A DNA stretch of 64,000 bases from Planococcus halocryophilus (GTDB lineage Bacteria > Bacillota > Bacilli > Bacillales_A > Planococcaceae). Position numbers and translations under genes: made by a program. The notes beneath the pieces were generated by a model. That model did not search any database, had not been told where the DNA came from, and saw nothing but the letters and a program-made list of their open reading frames with translations. This document shows positions 18,437 to 25,629 of the stretch, piece after piece; position 1 is the first letter of the stretch; each line of letters opens with the position of its first letter. Where the stretch lies: NCBI RefSeq assembly GCF_022489025.1, contig NZ_JAKVTG010000005.1, positions 62,001-126,000 on the forward strand, written 5' to 3'.

Positions 18437-19651
18437 TTATTCTACATTTTCGGCTGTTGGTACAACATGTGTACCTACTACTTGTCCTAGCAATTCCACA
18501 CCTTTAACGATTTCTTCTTCACTCGCATAGCTAAATGACAATCTCAAGTACTCTAGCCCTTCTTGCTGATCTAAGAAAAAGTATTTTCCTGGTACGAAAG
18601 CTACCCCTGCATCAAATGCATCCTGCAGCATTTGCGAAGTATCCACATTCGGAATTTTGACCCATACAAAGTATCCACCTTTTGGCACGAACCACGAAAC
18701 TGTGGGTGGCAAAAATTCTTCTAAAGCCGACAACATCATTGCACATTTGGACTCGTATGTAGTCGTTAAATGATTTAAGTGCTCGTCAAAATCAATCGTT
18801 TCAAGGAATGATGCCATGGTTGCCTGATCAAACGGATGGTCCAAATCCTTTTTAAACCAACTTAATGGGTCAATTATTTGTTTATCTGCCACTACCCAGC
18901 CAATACGCATGCCCGGTGCTACAACTTTCGATAATGATCCCGCATAAATCACACGGTTTTGGTTATCCATTGCTTTTAGTAAACGAGGTCTTTCTTCAAA
19001 GCCCAGCTCTCCGTATGCGTCATCTTCTAAAATAAGAAAATCATATTGCTCAGCAAGGTCCATTACGTGTTGTCTACGCTCTAGTGACAAAGTTGTACCA
19101 GTCGGGTTTTGATAAGTTGGTATGGTATAAAGCAATCGTGGAATCGGTAACCCTTGTTCTTTACGAGCAGCTAACATCTCAGCTAGCACCTCAGTTTGCA
19201 GTCCATTTTCATCAACGGGAATGGTGATGTAATGTTCCGTATAGTTTTGAAAAATTTCTAGCGCTTCCATATAAGTTGGTGTTTCGACAGCTACGACTGC
19301 TTCGTCATCCAAAAGAATACGCGCAATCAAATCAATTGCCTGACAAGCACCCGAAGTGACAAGCAATTCATTACTTGTCACTTCCACATCACGTTGTGCC
19401 ATTCGATCTTGAAGAAATCTTTTTAATTGTGGAACTCTTGGACTGCCTATGTAATGAAGCGGTAAATCCCTTTCTTCATCTAGTAAACGAGCAACCGCTA
19501 GTTTAATTTCATCAGAAGGAACAAGTGATGGTGCGGGATAACCTGAACTGAGACGTAAGCACCTCACTGGTAATGGTGACATCCACTGGCCAGGAGGATC
19601 GTTTTTAAATGCCCTTTCAATTTCTTTCGAAAAATGGAAGTCTGTTTTCAT
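18437..19651 (-). CDS. PLP-dependent aminotransferase (fold type I)
   Basis: A 404-residue enzyme of the class I/II aminotransferase family, close in sequence to the catalytic half of MocR-type regulators and to 2-aminoadipate aminotransferases, but with no HTH domain. Motifs are VTSGACQAIDLIARIL (cofactor cradle), TIPTYQNPTGTTLS, LEDDAYGELGF (Asp contacting the pyridine nitrogen) and YAGSLSKVVAPGMRIGWV with the Schiff-base Lys. A longer frame starts eight codons upstream. The ATG at 19651 has AGGGGA 9 bases before it and is preferred. It is monocistronic. Which amino acid it transaminates is unknown. Confidence 0.87.
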   Translation of the reverse strand: MKTDFHFSKEIERAFKNDPPGQWMSPLPVRCLRLSSGYPAPSLVPSDEIKLAVARLLDEERDLPLHYIGSPRVPQLKRFLQDRMAQRDVEVTSNELLVTSGACQAIDLIARILLDDEAVVAVETPTYMEALEIFQNYTEHYITIPVDENGLQTEVLAEMLAARKEQGLPIPRLLYTIPTYQNPTGTTLSLERRQHVMDLAEQYDFLILEDDAYGELGFEERPRLLKAMDNQNRVIYAGSLSKVVAPGMRIGWVVADKQIIDPLSWFKKDLDHPFDQATMASFLETIDFDEHLNHLTTTYESKCAMMLSALEEFLPPTVSWFVPKGGYFVWVKIPNVDTSQMLQDAFDAGVAFVPGKYFFLDQQEGLEYLRLSFSYASEEEIVKGVELLGQVVGTHVVPTAENVE

Positions 19652-19851
19652 GTATTTCGTTCCCCTTTCATCCAACTGATAGAATAATGCGAAATCTCAT
19701 ACACCCTATTCTACAGTGCGGGACCTCCAATGTGTAGGCTGTCTGTAAAATATTCAGCTGATTCTTGCTGAGAACTGTAACTTTCCTGGTACTTTAACGT
19801 TCTTATGTGAAAGTAAGTTTCTAGTTTCTAACTCTATTAGGAGGAATCATC

Positions 19852-20337
19852 ATGAAAAAATTTACCTGGTTCGGAGCTTTTCTAGTTTTATTTGCGGTCT
19901 TATTTCTAGCTGCTTGTGGAACAGAAAAAAGTGACGAAAACGATAACGATTCTGGAGAACCCAAGACTGAAGAAACCGAAACAAACGGTGAGGAAGTTGC
20001 AGAAATGAAATCAGCGATCGAACAAATCAATGACAACACATATCGCTATAGTGTTGTGAATGAAACCGGCGAAGCACAAACTTTCGAATTTACGAGCAGC
20101 CAACGCTTCGATTTTTCATTAACTAATGACAGTGGCGAAGTAGCTTTCCTCTTCTCTTCTGTTAGTACGTATGCACAAGCGTTAGGTGAAGAAACAATGG
20201 ATGACGGAGATCAACTAAGTTACGACTTGGAAATCCCACCGCTTGACCTTGAACCCGGAACTTATGAACTGGCTGCTTGGTTCACACCAAGACAAGGCAA
20301 TATGTACAAAGTGACAACTGATCATATTGTGAAATAG
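19852..20337 (+). CDS. BsuPI-domain (proteinase-inhibitor-like) lipoprotein
   Basis: A 161-residue secreted lipoprotein. A signal peptide ends in the lipobox LAAC (Cys near residue 22) and is followed by an acidic linker rich in Asp/Glu. The C-terminal domain from about residue 60 matches the BsuPI intracellular proteinase inhibitor family: VVNETGEAQTFEFTSSQRFD, the ALGEETMDDGD turn and LEPGTYELAAWFTP. The fold is an immunoglobulin-like beta sandwich. Exported members are common in Bacillales and their role is undefined. The ATG at 19852 follows TAGGAGGAATCATC. Convergent with the nucleosidase gene. Confidence 0.82.
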   Translation: MKKFTWFGAFLVLFAVLFLAACGTEKSDENDNDSGEPKTEETETNGEEVAEMKSAIEQINDNTYRYSVVNETGEAQTFEFTSSQRFDFSLTNDSGEVAFLFSSVSTYAQALGEETMDDGDQLSYDLEIPPLDLEPGTYELAAWFTPRQGNMYKVTTDHIVK

Positions 20338-20338
20338 G

Positions 20339-20380
20339 AAAAAGCATTCTCACCCCTATTATGGAGTGAGAATGCTTTTT
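20339..20380. terminator. Bidirectional terminator, BsuPI / nucleosidase
   Basis: A 15-bp perfect stem AAAAAGCATTCTCAC and complement with a 12-base loop. A T5 tract follows on both strands, between convergent genes. Confidence 0.88.
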
Positions 20381-20396
20381 CATTTTGATGCTTTTC

Positions 20397-21296
20397 TTAG
20401 TTACTTTCCAAAAAAGCAATATACTTTTTAACTACTTCATATACATATTCTTGATTCGCAGCGGCTGTGTCTGGATTATACGCACCGTCGTTTGTTTTAT
20501 TGTTTGATAAAATACGAATGGCTAAAAACGGTACATCATATGCTTTTGAAATCATTGCAGATGACGCTGATTCCATTTCTTCGACTGATGTACCAAAGTT
20601 TTCATGGAACCATTTGATGCGGTCGACTTCGTTATTCCAAACGTCTGCTGAACCAATTGTTCCTTCAACTACTTTACCTTGCGTATAGCTGTCTTTGACA
20701 TTAATTGCTGCAGCTAAAAGTTCTGGATCAGCATCATAATAACGCGCTTTTTCAGCATCTGGATCTTCTCCAGCACTTCCTTCTGAAGCCATTACGTCCA
20801 TTGGCTTCCACTCTGTTGCTTCAATGCCCTCACCTTTTGCACGGTCTCCTGTTTTCATGGAACCGATATTAACTGTGCGTTCACCGATGACGATATCAAA
20901 AACATTTAACTCTGGATCATGTCCACCTGATGTACCTTGGTTGATGATCGCAACAGGATTGTATTTTTCAATCGCGATCGCTGTCGCAGCTGCTGTGTTT
21001 TCCATCCCTTTACCTGTTTTCGAAACAATGACAGGATAGTCATTTACAGTACCAATATAAAATTCATATGTAGAACCTGATTCTTCTATTTCAACATTTT
21101 CCAAACGCTCTGCGAACTTTTCAGCTTCGATTGGCATTGGACCTTGTATAAGTATTGGTCGTTTCGTTTCTTCTTTTTCTTTTTCTGATTCGCTCGATTC
21201 GGCTGCTGAACTGCATCCTGCCAATACGACCAATAAAATCATAGCCATGATGGATACTAGCAATTGTTTGCTACTTACTGTCTTCATTTTTGTCAT
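20397..21296 (-). CDS. Secreted MTA/SAH-nucleosidase-like (NP-I) lipoprotein
   Basis: A 299-residue exported lipoprotein with lipobox LAGC near residue 28. The linker is Glu-rich and the domain belongs to the nucleoside phosphorylase-I superfamily, nearest in motif pattern to 5'-methylthioadenosine/SAH nucleosidase. It has KTGKGMENTAAATAIAIE, INQGTSGGHDPELNVFDIVI and VEEMESASSAMISKAYDVPF (the MExxA ribose motif with its Glu). The VPF segment then runs into AIRILSNNKTND, where MTA nucleosidases have ISD with the catalytic, purine-contacting Asp. Asn there is seen in 6-oxopurine-specific enzymes of the wider superfamily. A guanine-type riboswitch controls the gene, so guanosine/inosine cleavage at the cell surface is a better guess than MTA/SAH. 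An AGGAGGAAA precedes the start region. Confidence 0.82.
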   Translation of the reverse strand: MTKMKTVSSKQLLVSIMAMILLVVLAGCSSAAESSESEKEKEETKRPILIQGPMPIEAEKFAERLENVEIEESGSTYEFYIGTVNDYPVIVSKTGKGMENTAAATAIAIEKYNPVAIINQGTSGGHDPELNVFDIVIGERTVNIGSMKTGDRAKGEGIEATEWKPMDVMASEGSAGEDPDAEKARYYDADPELLAAAINVKDSYTQGKVVEGTIGSADVWNNEVDRIKWFHENFGTSVEEMESASSAMISKAYDVPFLAIRILSNNKTNDGAYNPDTAAANQEYVYEVVKKYIAFLESN

Positions 21297-21339
21297 GTGA
21301 ATTTCCTCCTAGGTGTATGCTCTATTCGGTAATTGGATT

Positions 21340-21375
21340 AAAAAAGATCCTGAACCGGTTTCTACCGTTCGGACC
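21340..21375 (-). terminator. Riboswitch-controlled intrinsic terminator
   Basis: On the minus strand GGTCC-GAAC-GGT pairs with ACC-GGTTC-AGGATC (one bulge and G-U pairs) and is followed by TTTTTT, 60 bases after the aptamer and about 40 before the gene. The 5' half (GAACGGTAGAAAC) is complementary to the aptamer core segment GTTTCTACC and following bases. Ligand-free RNA could thus sequester it and allow read-through. Confidence 0.8.
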
Positions 21376-21437
21376 TTTGGAGCCAAAGCAAAAATTGAGT
21401 AGGAGAGTTCACACACGCCAAGCAATCAAAACTCTAC

Positions 21438-21505
21438 CTCGTAGTCCGGTTCTTTAAAGGGAACCTGGTAGAAACATTCGGACCATATTACCGAATATAT
21501 ACGAG
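21438..21505 (-). promoter_or_regulatory. Purine riboswitch aptamer, guanine type
   Basis: A 68-nucleotide canonical purine aptamer on the minus strand. P1 is CTCGTA/TACGAG and J1/2 begins TATA. P2 is TTCGG...TCCGAA around TAATATGG, J2/3 is GTTTCTACC, and P3 is GGTTC...GAACC. J3/1 is GGACTA. The C in GACTA is the base-pairing specificity nucleotide (position 74 in xpt numbering), so guanine/hypoxanthine rather than adenine is predicted. The U following C in UUUCUACC argues against the 2'-deoxyguanosine class. Confidence 0.93.
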
Positions 21506-21734
21506 CGATATATTGTTTATCACTTGGCAACTATAACAAAGAGGAGATTGACGGTCAACATAATTACGAACATTTATTAATAAAGAACATAACATAGTTC
21601 GTTTTTAGAAGATTTAAATAAGATTTATAAGCAATTTTAAACTAAATTAAGCTTTATTCATGTAATTCTCTCCTCCCTCTAACTTTTTCTTCTGAGCAAT
21701 AATTGGTACTAAGTAAGGACTATCATTTCACGAG

Positions 21735-21763
21735 TTGACTTATCCCAGCAAATGCTCTATTGT
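21735..21763 (+). promoter_or_regulatory. Predicted sigma-A promoter for the orphan RNA
   Basis: TTGACT, exactly 17 bases, TATTGT. No coding region follows before the terminator at 21859-21890, so it appears to drive a non-coding transcript starting near 21770. Confidence 0.6.
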
Positions 21764-21769
21764 TAACTA

Positions 21770-21890
21770 CGCGATGAGCTCGTTTGCGTAAGACGGACAA
21801 GCACTCCTTTTAGGAACACGTTGTGGAACGTGGCTTGGAACGCCGCAAACTATCGAAACCCACCATGCCCTCGGGCATGGTGGGTTTTTT
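21770..21890 (+). ncRNA. Candidate structured small RNA, about 120 nt, family not recognised
   Basis: The interval between a sigma-A-like promoter and a strong terminator contains no ORF but folds well on paper. A closing stem pairs CGAT (21772) with ATCG (21852) and GTTTGCG (21782-21788) with CGCAAAC (21844-21850). Inside it CAAGC (21798-21802) pairs with GCTTG (21833-21837), enclosing two hairpins, TCCT-TTT-AGGA and CACGTT-GTGG-AACGTG. The element GGAAC occurs three times (21813, 21825, 21837). I do not recognise it as 6S RNA, SRP RNA, tmRNA, a T-box or a known riboswitch. Promoter position and ends are inferred. Confidence 0.55.
21859..21890 (+). terminator. Strong terminator of the orphan RNA
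   Basis: GC-rich 11-12 bp stem CCCACCATGCCC / GGGCATGGTGGG followed by TTTTTT on the plus strand. The minus strand has only TTT. Confidence 0.88.
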
Positions 21891-21965
21891 CTGTTGTTTT
21901 GATGTATGGATTACTTCTTTACTTGGCACATTTCTTGATTACATAAGGATTGACAAGAGGATTTT

Positions 21966-22083
21966 GAGTTTGTTTGCGTGACGATGGGTTTTATTTGCGG
22001 TATGGGGACGATTGTTTGCGGGTTACTAGGTTTTATTTGCAGAACCTAAGAGTTTGTTTGCGCAATCTGGGTGTTTGTTTGCA
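21966..22083. repeat. Six motif copies at an exact 21-bp period
   Basis: The motif TTTRTTTGCR occurs six times with its last base at 21978, 21999, 22020, 22041, 22062 and 22083, exactly 21 bp apart. The 10-11 bases between copies are not conserved. Copies read GTTTGTTTGCG, TTTTATTTGCG, GATTGTTTGCG, TTTTATTTGCA, GTTTGTTTGCG and GTTTGTTTGCA. No seventh copy continues the register on either side. A TTG-initiated frame through it would encode a 7-residue repeat, but it lacks a ribosome site. It lies between the orphan RNA terminator and the malL-type gene terminator. Confidence 0.85.
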
Positions 22084-22109
22084 AATTACAAAATTTAGCC
22101 CAATAACAC

Positions 22110-22149
22110 AAAAAAATCTCCTCGCGATCAAGAGCGCAAGGAGATTTTT
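22110..22149 (-). terminator. Terminator after the alpha-glucosidase gene
   Basis: An 11-bp stem AAAAATCTCCT / AGGAGATTTTT with a GCG/CGC inner pairing and a small loop. T-tract on the minus strand just past the stop at 22153. Confidence 0.8.
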
Positions 22150-22152
22150 ATT

Positions 22153-23766
22153 TCACAATTCGTAAACGCGTGCTTCAAAAGGCATCAATTGCTTCGGATC
22201 GAGCTGCTGATAATTGCTCAACAAGCAGCGTGCCGATTCCGGTTCATCCCAGTAACAAGCATACTCCGTCAAATTGGTGATGACCAAAACGGTTTTATCT
22301 TCATTCGTACGAGTATAGGCATAAATCGACTCGTGACCAACGTCCTGTAACTCGTAATTTCCGTACACCAGAACATCTTGTTGTTTACGCAGCCAAATCA
22401 TCTTCCGGTAAAACCAAAGAATCGAGTGCGGGTCGCGAAGCTGCGCTGCAACATTGATTTCTTCGTAATTCGGATTCGTTCGTAGCCACGGATCAGCATC
22501 CGAAAATCCGGCGTTCGGGCTGGCATCCCATTGCATTGGGGTGCGTGAATGATCGCGACTTTGCGCTTTGATGATTGTCATTACGTCGTCGTGTTCCATA
22601 CCTTCTGAACGATTGAAATGGTAAAGGCTATGGGTTTGGATATCATTGTAATGCTCTAGTTCATCAAACGGTGCATTGGTCATGCCGATTTCCTGGCCCT
22701 GATAGATAAATGGCGTTCCTTGCATGAAGAAATACATGCAAGCGATCGCTGTGGCACTTTCACGCCAGAATTCCCGGTCATTCCCCCATGTAGAGACAAT
22801 ACGCGGTTTGTCGTGATTTTCGATAAAAAGTGCATTCCAACCATGTCCTTCTACAGCTTTTTGCCATTTGGTCAGTACTTCTTTTAATTTCGGTACATCG
22901 ATTCCTGTTGTTGAATCGGTGTCCCATAAGCTCATACTTTCAAACTGAAACACCATATTAAATTTCCCATCGTCCTCTGAAATCCACTCATTAATGTCGT
23001 CAGCTTGAACACCATTTGCCTCGCCTACTGTCATGACATCGTGTTTCGCAAATGTTTCATCACGCAGTTCCGCAAGTAATGGCTGAATCCCTTTAACATT
23101 CATCATTTTCTCCCAAGCTGGCACATACAAATTCTGTTCAGGGTCTTCCACATCGCTCAACTCTTTTTTAATGTGACTGATGGCATCCACACGGAAACCG
23201 TCGATTCCTTTGTCCAGCCACCAATTGACCATATCGTATAAGGCTTGTCGCACTTCTGGGTTTTCCCAGTTTAAGTCCGGTTGCTTTTTAGAAAATAAAT
23301 GCAAATAATATTGTTTTGTTTCTTGATCGTATTCCCATGCAGATCCACCAAAAATACTTTCCCAGTTGGTCGGCTCATCGCTCCAAATATACCAGTCTCG
23401 CTTGTCGTTATTTTTTGAAGCGCGTGACTCCATAAACCACGGGTGTTCATCACTTGTATGATTGATAACCAAATCGATAATCAACTTCATCCCGCGTGCG
23501 TGTACTTCTTCTAAAAGGCGATCAAAATCCGCCATTGTCCCAAACTCATCCATAATTTCCTGATAATTGCTAATGTCATAGCCGTTGTCGTCATTTGGTG
23601 ACTTGTACATTGGACAAATCCAAATTACATCAATCCCAAGATCTTTTAAATAATCCAATTTGCTCGTCACACCGTTGATATCTCCTACACCATCACTATT
23701 CGAATCCTTAAAACTTCTCGGGTATACTTGATATGCAACTGCTTCTTTCCACCATTTTCTATCCAT
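22153..23766 (-). CDS. GH13 alpha-glucosidase (oligo-1,6-glucosidase/MalL type)
   Basis: A 537-residue cytoplasmic glycoside hydrolase of family GH13, subfamily 31-like. The four conserved regions are DLVINHTSDEHPWF, GFRVDAISHIKKE (nucleophile Asp), VMTVGEAN (acid Glu) and FIENHDKPRIVS (transition-state Asp). The N-terminus WWKEAVAYQVYPRSFKDSN is typical. GFRVDAISHIKK resembles Bacillus/Geobacillus alpha-glucosidases more than trehalose-6-phosphate hydrolases. The longer frame adds 15 residues. The ATG at 23766 has GAGGGA 6 bases upstream and is preferred. No sugar transporter or regulator lies beside it, so the substrate must enter by a system encoded elsewhere. Confidence 0.9.
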   Translation of the reverse strand: MDRKWWKEAVAYQVYPRSFKDSNSDGVGDINGVTSKLDYLKDLGIDVIWICPMYKSPNDDNGYDISNYQEIMDEFGTMADFDRLLEEVHARGMKLIIDLVINHTSDEHPWFMESRASKNNDKRDWYIWSDEPTNWESIFGGSAWEYDQETKQYYLHLFSKKQPDLNWENPEVRQALYDMVNWWLDKGIDGFRVDAISHIKKELSDVEDPEQNLYVPAWEKMMNVKGIQPLLAELRDETFAKHDVMTVGEANGVQADDINEWISEDDGKFNMVFQFESMSLWDTDSTTGIDVPKLKEVLTKWQKAVEGHGWNALFIENHDKPRIVSTWGNDREFWRESATAIACMYFFMQGTPFIYQGQEIGMTNAPFDELEHYNDIQTHSLYHFNRSEGMEHDDVMTIIKAQSRDHSRTPMQWDASPNAGFSDADPWLRTNPNYEEINVAAQLRDPHSILWFYRKMIWLRKQQDVLVYGNYELQDVGHESIYAYTRTNEDKTVLVITNLTEYACYWDEPESARCLLSNYQQLDPKQLMPFEARVYEL

Positions 23767-24292
23767 AACTGATCCCTCACAAAGACCTTGGTCATTCTCC
23801 CTATCCACCAACTGGCCTTAACCCCCTGATTTCGTCCGAAGATGTCCTAGCGCCTATTTCATCTCTATCTATTTCCAACGTCCAGCAACATTTTTTAGAA
23901 AATTAATTTCAAGTTGATAGTGTAGCAGAATTCGCAAAAAATTACCAAGATGTTAAACCAAAAAATTTATGGATTCAAACTGGATCGTTCACCCTCTTCC
24001 TTTTGGGTATCTTCCTATATAACCGCTGTGACAATAAGAAAACTCAATTTTCACATCTTTTTATTTTATTTTTAAATGATACCGCTTTCAATTACAGGTA
24101 TAACCTAATCGTGACTAATATACTAAAAATAATATTAAATTGTTAATTTTTTGTCATATTTGAATAAGGTTTTTTAACTTATTATGCATCCAAAAATCTA
24201 CTTAAAGGAAAACATTAAACCGATATCACCCACAACACTTTTAACTTCCTATAATTCGGGAATAGTAAGGTATCTGGAAAGGATGATTAATC
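23767..24292. other. Intergenic region upstream of the alpha-glucosidase and TM2 genes
   Basis: A 526-base gap between divergent genes. A possible minus-strand promoter for the glucosidase is TTGGTA, 18 bases, TACACT (plus coordinates 23919-23948). A cre-like sequence TGAAAGCGGTATCA, read on the minus strand, lies at 24077-24090. It is about 130 bases upstream of that promoter, too far for simple CcpA repression, so its relevance is doubtful. The rest is A+T-rich with no convincing ORF. Confidence 0.4.
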
Positions 24293-24499
24293 ATGAAAAA
24301 CAAATTGGCCGCTGCATTACTTGCTATCTTTCTTGGCGACTTTGGGGCTCACAAATTCTATCTAGGACGTCCAGGCATGGGTATTCTTTATCTGCTGTTC
24401 TTTTGGACAGGTATTCCGGCTGTGATTGGTGTCATTGAAGGAATTCTTTATCTTTTACAATCAGATAAAGATTTTCAGGAAAAATACAGTAAACATTAA
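24293..24499 (+). CDS. TM2 domain-containing protein
   Basis: A 68-residue membrane protein consisting of a single TM2 domain. Two hydrophobic helices are separated by a short turn with the conserved DxF motif in the form GDFGAHKFYLGRPGMGILYLL. The first helix starts MKNKLAAALLAIFLG. The family is widespread and its function is unclear. The ATG at 24293 follows AAAGGATG. The next gene's ribosome site begins at its stop codon, so the two probably form one transcript. Confidence 0.9.
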   Translation: MKNKLAAALLAIFLGDFGAHKFYLGRPGMGILYLLFFWTGIPAVIGVIEGILYLLQSDKDFQEKYSKH

Positions 24500-24514
24500 A
24501 GGTGGTAGACAGCT

Positions 24515-25021
24515 TTGCAATTAGAACGGATTCCTGATTATTTACAACAAGATTTGAAGATTTTATTTGTCGGCTTTAATCCGAGCATCCGATCGTCTGA
24601 AACCGGCTATCATTATGCCAATCCGAATAATCGATTCTGGAAAATTCTTTAAAAAGCTGGCTTGACTCCACGGACATATTTACCAGAAGAAAATAGTGAA
24701 TTGCTCGCTCTCGGATTCGGCTTAACAAATATCGTCGACCGCCCCACCAAAGAAGCCGCTGAAATTTCAAAAGAAGAATATGCGGAAGGTGCCAAGTTAT
24801 TAGAGGAGAAAATTAGAAGGCTACAACCACACGCTGTTTGTTTTGTCGGCAAAGGCGTTTATCAGCAATTTAGCAAACGAAAAATCGTATTATGGGGTGT
24901 TCAGCCAGAACCTGTCATTCCAGGAGTCGTTGAATATGTTGCGCCGTCGTCGAGTGGTTTAGTGCGTATGAAATTACATGATATTGTTGAGATCTATCAT
25001 GGTTTGAATAATTATCGTTAA
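24515..25021 (+). pseudogene. mug: G:T/U mismatch DNA glycosylase (mug), interrupted by an in-frame TAA
   Basis: Read from TTG at 24515 (AAGGTGG at about 9 bases), the frame encodes a full 168-residue Mug/TDG-family glycosylase. This is the exact length of E. coli Mug, but a TAA at 24650-24652 interrupts it at codon 46. The enzyme excises U or T from G:U/G:T mismatches. Both halves are otherwise sound. Upstream are GFNPSIRSSETGYHYANP and NNRFWKIL; downstream are KAGLTPRTYLP, NIVDRPTKEA, VCFVGKGVYQQF and the C-terminal VAPSSSGLVRMKL. The stop occupies the position of Tyr in E. coli RFWKVIYQAG, so a single change from TAT or TAC would create it. There is no frameshift. It is either a recent pseudogene or a sequencing error. 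Confidence 0.85.
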
Positions 25022-25058
25022 AAATCCCGGCCTCTTTTGAAAAGAGGTCGGGATTTTT
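25020..25058. terminator. Bidirectional terminator, mug / DUF1697
   Basis: Nearly perfect stem AAATCCCGGCCTCTTTT / AAAAGAGGTCGGGATTT with a 2-4 base loop. T5 on the plus strand and T4-5 on the minus strand. Confidence 0.88.
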
Positions 25059-25596
25059 ATATACTCTCTAGCAACATTAATATTCGCCTAACTGTATTTA
25101 CATTACGAACCGTTACACGGCGATAAAGAGCTGTTCCCACGATTTTCCCCAATCCGCTTTTTGTAACCAGCTCTTTCTTCACCGACCAAAGAATAGCACC
25201 AGGTACGTATATAACACGGTCAATATTAGGTTTGATGGTTAATTGATTTAAAATGCTTGGATCGTCAACATCTTGCCATAAAAACAATACATCACTTTTC
25301 ATATTTTGATCGTTTGACCAATTTTCCGGAACTGATTGTGCAATTTTTAGAAATTCAGCTGAACTATAGATCAATACATGAATCTGCAAATCGAAATAAC
25401 TGTAAATCGCTTTTTCTAAAATGCTTGCTATAGTTTCTTTGGAATCAATTGTCGAGGAAAAAACGACATTTCCAGAATTGATGTACGTCGTGACTTGTGT
25501 CATGCCCACTTCTTCAAATGCTTGTGTTAGCTTTTTCATTTCTACTTTGTTTTTCCCGCCTACATTAATCCCTCTCAACAATGCCACATAGTTCAT
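25057..25596 (-). CDS. DUF1697 domain-containing protein
   Basis: A 179-residue cytoplasmic protein of the DUF1697 family. The N-terminal signature MNYVALLRGINVGGKNKVEM and the TTYINSGNVVFSS strand are diagnostic. The C-terminal end TALYRRVTVRNVNTVRRIL also matches the family. Function is not established for the family. A GTG three codons upstream overlaps the ribosome site GGAAGG, so I use the ATG at 25596 with 8-base spacing. It lies 34 bases downstream of the Abi-type gene on the same strand, so the two may be co-transcribed. Confidence 0.88.
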   Translation of the reverse strand: MNYVALLRGINVGGKNKVEMKKLTQAFEEVGMTQVTTYINSGNVVFSSTIDSKETIASILEKAIYSYFDLQIHVLIYSSAEFLKIAQSVPENWSNDQNMKSDVLFLWQDVDDPSILNQLTIKPNIDRVIYVPGAILWSVKKELVTKSGLGKIVGTALYRRVTVRNVNTVRRILMLLESI

Positions 25597-25629
25597 TGGC
25601 GCCACCTTCCTGGTTAGCAGAATTTCTAG

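Noticed and set aside
21966-22083. CRISPR array
   Set aside because: Period of 21 bp with a 10-base degenerate motif is far too short for repeat plus spacer, and no cas genes are nearby.
21974-22165. A 63-codon plus-strand frame with a 7-residue repeat through the 21-bp array
   Set aside because: It starts at a TTG with no ribosome site, shares no codon-use features with genes, and the repeat follows automatically from a 21-bp DNA period. I treat it as a DNA array.
24077-24090. cre site (CcpA) for the alpha-glucosidase
   Set aside because: The sequence fits the consensus loosely but lies about 130 bases upstream of the likely promoter and 310 from the start, so it is noted in the intergenic entry only.
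24184-24438. An 84-codon plus-strand frame overlapping the TM2 gene
   Set aside because: The TM2 frame has the family motif and a good ribosome site; this one is its out-of-frame shadow.
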